Positions 10,484 to 18,623 of a DNA stretch of 64,000 bases are shown one piece after another. The notes under the pieces were generated by a model. That model was not told the origin of the DNA. It was given only the letters and a program-made list of their open reading frames with translations, and did no database searches. The stretch's first letter is position 1. Each line of letters opens with the position of its first letter. Where the stretch lies: contig WBZZ01003322.1 of the NCBI GenBank assembly GCA_019918135.1, positions 1 through 64,000 of the forward strand. Direction: 5' to 3'. A program made the translations under genes and the position numbers. Source of the DNA: Paulinella micropora. Lineage: Eukaryota > Cercozoa > Imbricatea > Euglyphida > Paulinellidae.

Positions 10484-13400
10484 GCAGCGCTTTCAGCACT
10501 AATTTTGTTCTGCCAATCGAGCTTGACAAATGTGTTTTCAATATTGTCATATAAGCATATGCTCTCTCCTCTCTTTCTCTCTCCCTCGTCTCTCCCTCTC
10601 CCTTGGCACAGGCATTTTTCAAAATGTCATCTTACTGAACTTTATAGACCTTCAAGAATTCAGCCAAAATAGCCGCTTCTGCAGGCCCCAAACCTCTTGA
10701 TGGCATACTTACCTATGTTGTCTTGTTGTCCCGCATTAAAGTGATGCATATGTGCTAGGTGTATGTTGGCACGATGTGTGTCAATGGTGCCTGTGAGCAC
10801 ATTATGTATATGTGTATGCATGTTTGTGTTGTTTGGGTATGTTGAGGGGTGGGAAGTAGGGGAGGGAGGGAGAGTGAGAATAGAATTAGAGAAGCGAGAA
10901 GGATGGAGAAAGAGGAGAGCAGGATGGAGAAAGAGGAGAGAACAAAGTTTTGTTAACATGTTTTGCAATACAGCCCAAACAAAATTTGTGAATGCTACCC
11001 CACGTGGGAAAAGGACAATAATCGGTGGCAAAAAGGCCGGGAAATCACACGTTTTTTGTGCACATGTGAAAATGGCACTTGTTAGGTGCAAAAAAGGTTA
11101 TACTCTGCGCTTTGGAGGCAGTTACCCCCATTGTGCACAAATTGCACGGGTCGACGGGGGGGACCTGCTCCTGCCCGGGACCCGAAGTCTATATAATATA
11201 GTAATTCAAAATATGCTTGGGGGGGTACCTCAGGGAGAAATAAATCCTACAGTCCGCGGCAGAACACACTGCCTTTTTTAGTGCACGGGAAATCATACGT
11301 TTTTGTGCCCATGTGAAAATGGCACTTGTTAGGTGCAAAAAGGCAATACTCTGCGCTGTGGAGGCAGTAACCCCCATGTGCACAAATTGCACGGGTCGCC
11401 GGGGGGACCTCCTACCCCCCGGGACCCGAAATCTATATAATATAGCAATTCAAAAAATGCTTTGGGGGGGGGGGGGTACCTTCAGGGGAAGTTCGCGGCA
11501 GAACACACTGCCTTTTTTAGTGCACGGGAAATCACACGTTTTTGTGTGTGGGCGTGGGAAAAGGACACTAATCGGTGGCAAAAATGCCATGATTTGTGCA
11601 CACCCCAGAACGGGGTGCACTGCCACGATCTTGACTGGTTTTCCGGCGCACAAAAAAAAGCTTAAAGTATGCTGGTGGAGAGGGTCAAGGGGGCTGGGTG
11701 CACGCACTGCCAGCCCCTCCCCCCTCGTGCCGGATGCACCGCCCTTTGCATATGGTATCGACTCTCCCCTTTTTATATTGACAAGGGAAAAGGGGGGATG
11801 CATCTCTCAACCGCTGTTCACAAAAACTCAAAGGATAATATGTGCTCCTCCCCCATGAGGGAGTTCAAAGCCGCGGTAGCAATATGTATATGGATGTATT
11901 TTGCTCAATATGTTGAACGGCAAACAAGTATGTCATTTGTGTGGATTTAGGTCAATACAGCGTTGCAAGTGTTGAACCTATATGACAATAATATTCGCCC
12001 AGAGGGCGCTGCTGCGATCGCCGATATGCTTAAGGTACCTCCAATGCTTTCGCGATGTGCCGTGCTCCTTCTGCACCAATCGAGTTGCTTGAAATGTCTA
12101 GTTTCTCCAGCTTGCACTCCTTGTTCTCCTGTGTACACAAATACATTCTTCTTCAGTGCTACTCGCGCGGGGCGGGTAGCACGCGAAAGATAAGCTTGTG
12201 GGTTGTTTAGGTGAACTCAACCCTCACCACTCTCGGTATTGGCGACAACGGCATCGGATCACAAGGTGCGCAGTCAATGGCAGATGCTATCAAGGTACCT
12301 TCAGAGCTTCGCCAAAGGCCCTCGCACCTTCAGTTCCAATATTGTTATATCGCATGTTGAGCTCTCGAAGCGAAGCATTCATCTGCATGCAAAAACAAAC
12401 TTGTTAGAGATGCTACCACGGGGTAGCAGAACATTTATCATGAACATGGTTTAGGTGAACACCACTTTGACTCATCTTCTGCTGTACAACAACAACATCG
12501 GACCAGAAGGAGCGAACCACATCGCAAAAGCACTGCAGGTACCTTAAGAGCTTCTCCGATTGCGTTTGCACCGTCATCACCAATACGGTTGTAGCTTAGA
12601 TTCAGCTCCCTCAGGGTTTGGTTTACCTATGAATCCCAATAAATTGATACATGTGTTGCTACCCGCGCGGGTAGCACTTTGCTACATAACATGATATGCG
12701 TGGTAATATCTAAAACGTTTGTTTTGAATGATGCAGGGAAATGAGGACAGCAAGCTCACAAGTCTAAACATCGGTGGTAACAGCATAGGTCCGGGAGGTG
12801 CCAAATACATCGCAGAAGCCATGAAAGTAAGACCTTGAGAGCATCAGCAAACGCCTTTGCCCCCTCTGCACCTATATTTTCTTCGCTCTTGGCACCCCAA
12901 CGCGCTGATACGTCCAGCTTTGTAAGGCTTGTGTTCACCTACACATACAAGCAAATACGAACAGAGCCCATTAATCACTCTTTTTCACATGCTACCGCGC
13001 TGCGGGTAGCATATCAAAGCATATGTTTTTCACGTGTGTAGGTTAATCCCACGTTGACATTGACTGGTCTAAACCTGACAAATATTTTGTATTTCTTATC
13101 ATTGCAGGTGAACAACACTGTGCAGACCCTCAATCTCTATGACAATAACATCGGACCCGATGGCGCAAAAGCTATCGGCAAGGCGTTGGAGGTACCTTGA
13201 GCATATTCGCGATCGCAGCAGCACCTTCAGGGCCAATATCATTCTCGGATGTCCAACGTTTGCAATTTGCATTCCTTATTTTCCTGTCAAACAAATTTGT
13301 CATTCTCTTACATGCTACCCGCGCGACAGTAGCATTAAAGTAAAGTATGTTTGCATGCACAGGAGAACAAGGAGTGCAAGCTACAAACGCTAGATATTTT

Positions 13401-14539
13401 GTATAATCGGATTGGCGACGCTGGAGCGATTGCCATCGGCAAGGCTTTGCAGGTCTGACCTTGAGTGCTTTCGCGATGTGCTCTGCGCCTTGTGATCAAA
13501 TTCTGTTGGCCTCCAAATTCAGCGTTTGAAGCGTGTTGTTGACCTAATTGAAAGCGACACATCCCGAGCAATTGAAATATGTTATTATCAAATGCTACCG
13601 CCGCGCGGGTAGCATTTATGATGCATGCTCATGACCATGTGTGTTAACAAGGTGAGATAAATCTGGTATGGAGAGAGAGAGAGAGAGAGGTGGGGGGGGG
13701 GAGGGAGGCAAGGAGAGGGAGAGAGAGAGAGAGGCTGCGAATTTACAACTTTATGATTGCGTCACTCTTAGGTGAACAAGTCTTTGAAGGAATTGAGCCT
13801 CTGGAACAACGGCATTGGTCCAGAAGGTGCAAAAGCGATCGCGGCCGCGCTTGAGGTACCTTTAGTGCTTCTCCTATAGCTTGCGCTCCCGCATCTCCGA
13901 TTCTGTTCCATTCTAGATTTATCTCACGCAGAGTCTTGTTAACCTACATGGTCATGGGCATGCATTATCAATGCTACCGCGGAGCGGATAGCACGGTGAA
14001 TTCCCCTTCCCCCCCTCCCCCCCTTCCTCTTCCAATTTAACCGGGCAGTTGCTAGCTTGTCAAAAGTACCTTCAGCATGGCCGCAACTGCAACAGCGCCT
14101 TCTGGGCCAACATTATTTGCTTAATGTCCATGTTTCCAGTTTGAACTGCTTGTTTTCTTCCTGTCAAAGAAAATCATTATTTATGTTTTATGCTACGCTA
14201 ATGCTACGCCGCGGGGGGGGGAGTCATTATTTTTTGGCACACTAAAGTGTGCGCACCTTGAGTCGGCGCCCGGTAGCATCATAACCATGTACATGTATGT
14301 ACCTGCTTGTGTATATTAGTTTGTTCTGTGTGAACAATGCACGAAAGCAAATACGAACGTATACTTGTATGTTCTGGATGCATGCCTGTAGCATAGAAAA
14401 TCCAGATTTTATGAGCGTCTATATTAATTTATTAGGTGAACACCAGTCTAGAAAATGTGGATATTAAAGACAACGAACTAGAACCAGCACAAGAAAAAGA
14501 AGTAACTGAAGCATCGGAGCGCCAATTTAAGGTCTAAAT

Positions 14540-14590
<51 letters not shown>

Positions 14591-17508
14591 CATTGTTTTC
14601 TGATGTACTAAGCTCATGTATTAGTTACCTTTCTCATCTTCGATCGATATGAAGTGTTTGTGGAAACATAAATTTTGTATGTGAATTACATGCTGTTTGG
14701 ATGTTTGGCGTGTCAAGCTGAACAGGCTATGGAAGGAGACATTCAATACACTGACCAACGGTCGCGACATCCAATTCGCCGTGAAGCAAGACGACTCCAA
14801 AAAAATTGACAGGTTCCTCGGTACCTATCCACCAAAATCCGCCTTTCCTGGTTGGCAGAAGCTTCTGGAAGAACTTGCTCGAGGTAAAATGTTTATAAAT
14901 ACAAGTGATTATGTGATATTGATAGCAGTCTTGTTTCTGAATAATTTTACAAACTTATAAATATTGTTATTCGTATGCTTGGAATGTCATCATTACGCAT
15001 GCAACAGCTGTTTGCTTGATTGTTGTTAAGATTAAGATGACAACTTTGTGTCGATTTGTTCATGGTCTGTCTTTTCCTTTCCAGATGGTCTTTTGAAAGC
15101 CTTTGACATCATCGACAAAGACCCCGGCAAATTCAACCTCGACAAACATGCAACCATAGACTACGTCGCCTTGAGGACAGCAGGTCGGTCCTACAATGAT
15201 GTTCAATTCTGCACTGCCAGGCTGCAGCTGTTCAGATGATTCTAGAGAGAGGATTGGGGCTGGTTGATTGCATTGCACGAAGGAAGTGCGATGCTGTTAG
15301 TTGAAGCAGATTGTGTACAGTTTGCTGATCAAAACACACACAACAGCAGCTTTGAGTCATATGTACAGACAACTTTGTTTGCTATTTCATAATCAGGAAT
15401 GGGCGCAGCTGATGAAGCAACACAAAAGTACTTTCGTGCGTACGGCAAGAAGCTATACTTGGATCGCTATGATCACGAAGAAGAGCCCATGTACGAGTCT
15501 CCGACCTGCGCGGTACTCGCTATCACCTTGGACTTTCCCTAGCTATAGGTTATACCAAAGTAATACCACATAATCTGTTTGTTGACTACGTTGATAATCT
15601 TCCCGCACCCACCACATTTCACTGCCAGGTCTATCTGGCTGAGGATCTCAAAGCAGACAACGCAAAAGGCGAACTAACGAAAGTCGCCTTAAAAGTCATC
15701 AACCCCGACCTGGATGATGCAGAAGCTAATTTCGACCGTGAGGTTTGCTCTTGCCCCATCTTCAAAGATGAATTTTGTCTTGACAAAAGGATACAATATT
15801 TATGATTTTGTTTAAATTTCTTGCAGGTGTCATCTCGTACAGCTCTAGATCTCGGTGCCGACGCGTACGCCTCTCTTTCTGCATACTGAGTCACTTGCAA
15901 TGAATTTCGTATATCTAGGAATCATATTCACAGCTTGGAAAATTTGCTGGATCGATATCGACTAGTTTTCAGAGACGTACATAAATATATAAATCGTGTC
16001 CATAGCCGAAGCGCGAAGCACGCTCCCTATACCTTTCCTTTCCTGTGCTGTCTTCAATTCAGTGGTTTTTGTTTGTCCAGGCATCACCAAAAGGAGGGTC
16101 TAGTCGTCGGTCTAGTGCGCAGCCACAAAGAAGACATGTGCTTGGTGATGCCGGCGGCTGACTTATCCTTGGCTGAATTCTTGCTACGGTCCGATCCTCC
16201 ATAAAGCACCTTGCGAGGAACAGTACAAGCCTGTTGAGCCATTAAGTTGTTCGTGATCAAATCTTCACTAGGCTGGTTCTCAGGGCTGTGTGCTGTCGGG
16301 TAACAGGCGAAACATCGCGGGACGGGACGTGTTGAAAGTACGTGAAATCATGCTTGCTATTGCGCATTGCCTCAAGATCCCGCACGGAAAGCGCCTGGTG
16401 CATGGAGATCTCAAGGTGAGCGTACTGAACCTTGCGAGCACTATAATTCTGCTTTCATGTACGTACATACGCGGGTTCATGAATATAACTTGTGCACGTG
16501 TGGCATTTGCAGCCACGGAATGTGGTGCGCTTGAACGGTCGCTGGGCACTGGTGGATTTCGACGCGGCGGCCGAGATCGGGCAACCGGTGGGGCATAAGT
16601 TCTCCAGTGCCTTCGCGCCTCCGGAGCTGGCAACCGTACTGGCAGAGTTTGGTGGCTCGACAAACTCAAAGGTAGCAACAAGCACACAAAATAGTACCTG
16701 CACCTCAATAATATTATTAATGCGCTTTGCGATATTATTTACACTGCATAATGACTTGACATTTGATGCACAGGAGGCCAAGGCAAAGCTGCCTAAAGCA
16801 GACCCGTCATTCGACATATTCTCGTTCGGAGTGATACTTTACGAGCTGTGCACTGGCAATCAGATCCTCCCGCACGTGACCGACAATTTGACCTACGAAG
16901 ATGACCTCTTGAAGCTCAGCATATGGCAGGGCATCGACAAAGACCGGCTCGCACACGTCTTTCAGCATGCTACCAACAAAGAGAAAGACGCAGTGCGTGA
17001 GGATAAGTTGGGCCTCGACTTCGAGCAAATCTGTGACGACATGAAACACCTGATCTGGTGGTGCCTGCAAGAAGATCCAGAGTTGCGGCCAACTCTCAAG
17101 CAAGTGCTCGACCATCGTGCGCTCAAGAAGGGCGGGGACGGGCCCCAAAATGGGGAACCAGAAGGCAGCGATCTAAAGGCCTTGTTTATAAATGATACTA
17201 AGGAACAGAAAGCAAAGCCTGGATCCCGAGGAGTTACGATTGTCTGTGACGTCACGTCAAAAGCCTGGAAGAGCCTCAAGGCAAAGTTATGGACCATGCC
17301 GATTCGTACCCGCATACACTTCTTCCTAAGCCACATGCAGGCGGAAGCCTCGGGAGATGTGGGGACGTTGGCGGCTGCTCTGAAGAGCTACGGAGCAGCT
17401 GTGTGGTACCGATCGCGAGGAGAGATCGGCTAGCAACTGTTGTTGTGTTGGTGCAATCATTCTAGCATCTTTCTTTCATTCTTTCATTCTTTGCCCCACC
17501 CCCCCCCC

Positions 17509-17559
<51 letters not shown>

Positions 17560-18031
17560 GGAGGGGTGCACAGTATGGCACCCCACGGGAAGAGGAGGTG
17601 GTTGGGCCTCTTCCCACTGGTTCCGAGGCTATGTTGTTGTGTTGTTTTTATAAGACATACACCACGTGGGGTCAAAGGGGTAAAAACATTCCGAGATCTA
17701 GGGGTGGTGACGGGTTTTGAGGCGTCCCAGACACTTACCGCCAAACGTCCTCATGCGCTGGCAGACCGCATGAAATGTCTGTTACCCCTGTGAGTACCTC
17801 CATGCGGGACCTACCCAGTCTCGTGGAGCTCTCACGCGGGGAAGATCAATCAGTTGTAGTTGATTTCCTGCAAGGTACCCGACACTGTGCGGGTAGTAGG
17901 GACTTCCTTTTGGGGCTTTCTGTGCAGGATGGTTAGAGTCACTCTTCCCTCCCCAACATACTCACTGTAGTCCCTGTTGGGTCGGGGGATGGAGGCGCAT
18001 GGCCCTCGGGCTCAGCCATGACAGATCAATA

Positions 18032-18075
<44 letters not shown>

Positions 18076-18247
18076 GGGAGTACATAGGCCATCGGTCCCT
18101 TTCCATGGGCTGATTGGTATAAAGCTCCTAGAGAAATGTTCTATGCCGTCACTTCCTTTATTCCACCGATTGGTGTGGAGACTTTCGTTATGGAATGGAG
18201 GACTGGATGCACATGGCCTTTTGGCTCAGCAATTGGCAGACGATACA

Positions 18248-18313
<66 letters not shown>

Positions 18314-18581
18314 GGACACCGTGATAGCCCAGTGGTCAAGTTCTACCATCTGGGCCCTGTCGCCAGTTCGATTCCCGTCGGTGCCACCAGTATTTTCATT
18401 GAACATACCGGTCTATTTCTGGACCAGTATTTTCATTGAACATACCGGCCCGTCTGGAAGTGTTGGAACTGCCCTTGCGGGGGTGTCATTAGAGCTTATC
18501 GTCAATTCTTCGTACTCCCCTCACGGGTGAGACGATGGAGGCGCATGTGCAGAAATGCATCAGCCATTGACAGAGAAGCAC

Positions 18582-18623
<42 letters not shown>

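Larger units (their letters stand above)
12156..14281. repeat. Family of hairpins separating the LRR cassettes
   Basis: A palindromic element recurs once between each antisense-exon acceptor and the next sense-exon acceptor: 12156-12182, 12411-12428, 12657-12676 (perfect, TGCTACCCGCGCGGGTAGCA), 12989-13012, 13312-13335, 13591-13616, 13971-13994, and an interrupted one at about 14201-14279. The arms are TGCTACC and GGTAGCA with a short GC-rich centre. Spacing to the exons varies, so these are separate conserved units. They may be recombination sites, remnants of fold-back elements, or RNA hairpins that loop introns. Confidence 0.85.

Noticed and set aside
10017-10672. Overlapping frames rich in Ser/Leu or Arg/Glu
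   Set aside because: Translation of CT/GA microsatellites in the first large intron.
11951-14160. A separate LRR gene on the - strand
   Set aside because: The antisense exons have splice sites, but there are no cap exons, no start and no downstream domain on that strand, and several are broken. A store of alternative faces fits better.
12156-14281. CRISPR-like array from regularly spaced palindromes
   Set aside because: Repeats are hairpins between exons in a eukaryotic gene, spacing is irregular and spacers are exons; no cas genes.
17440-17793. 117-residue ORF after the kinase/TIR exon
   Set aside because: It runs through a TAT repeat and SINE-like element A; intronic.
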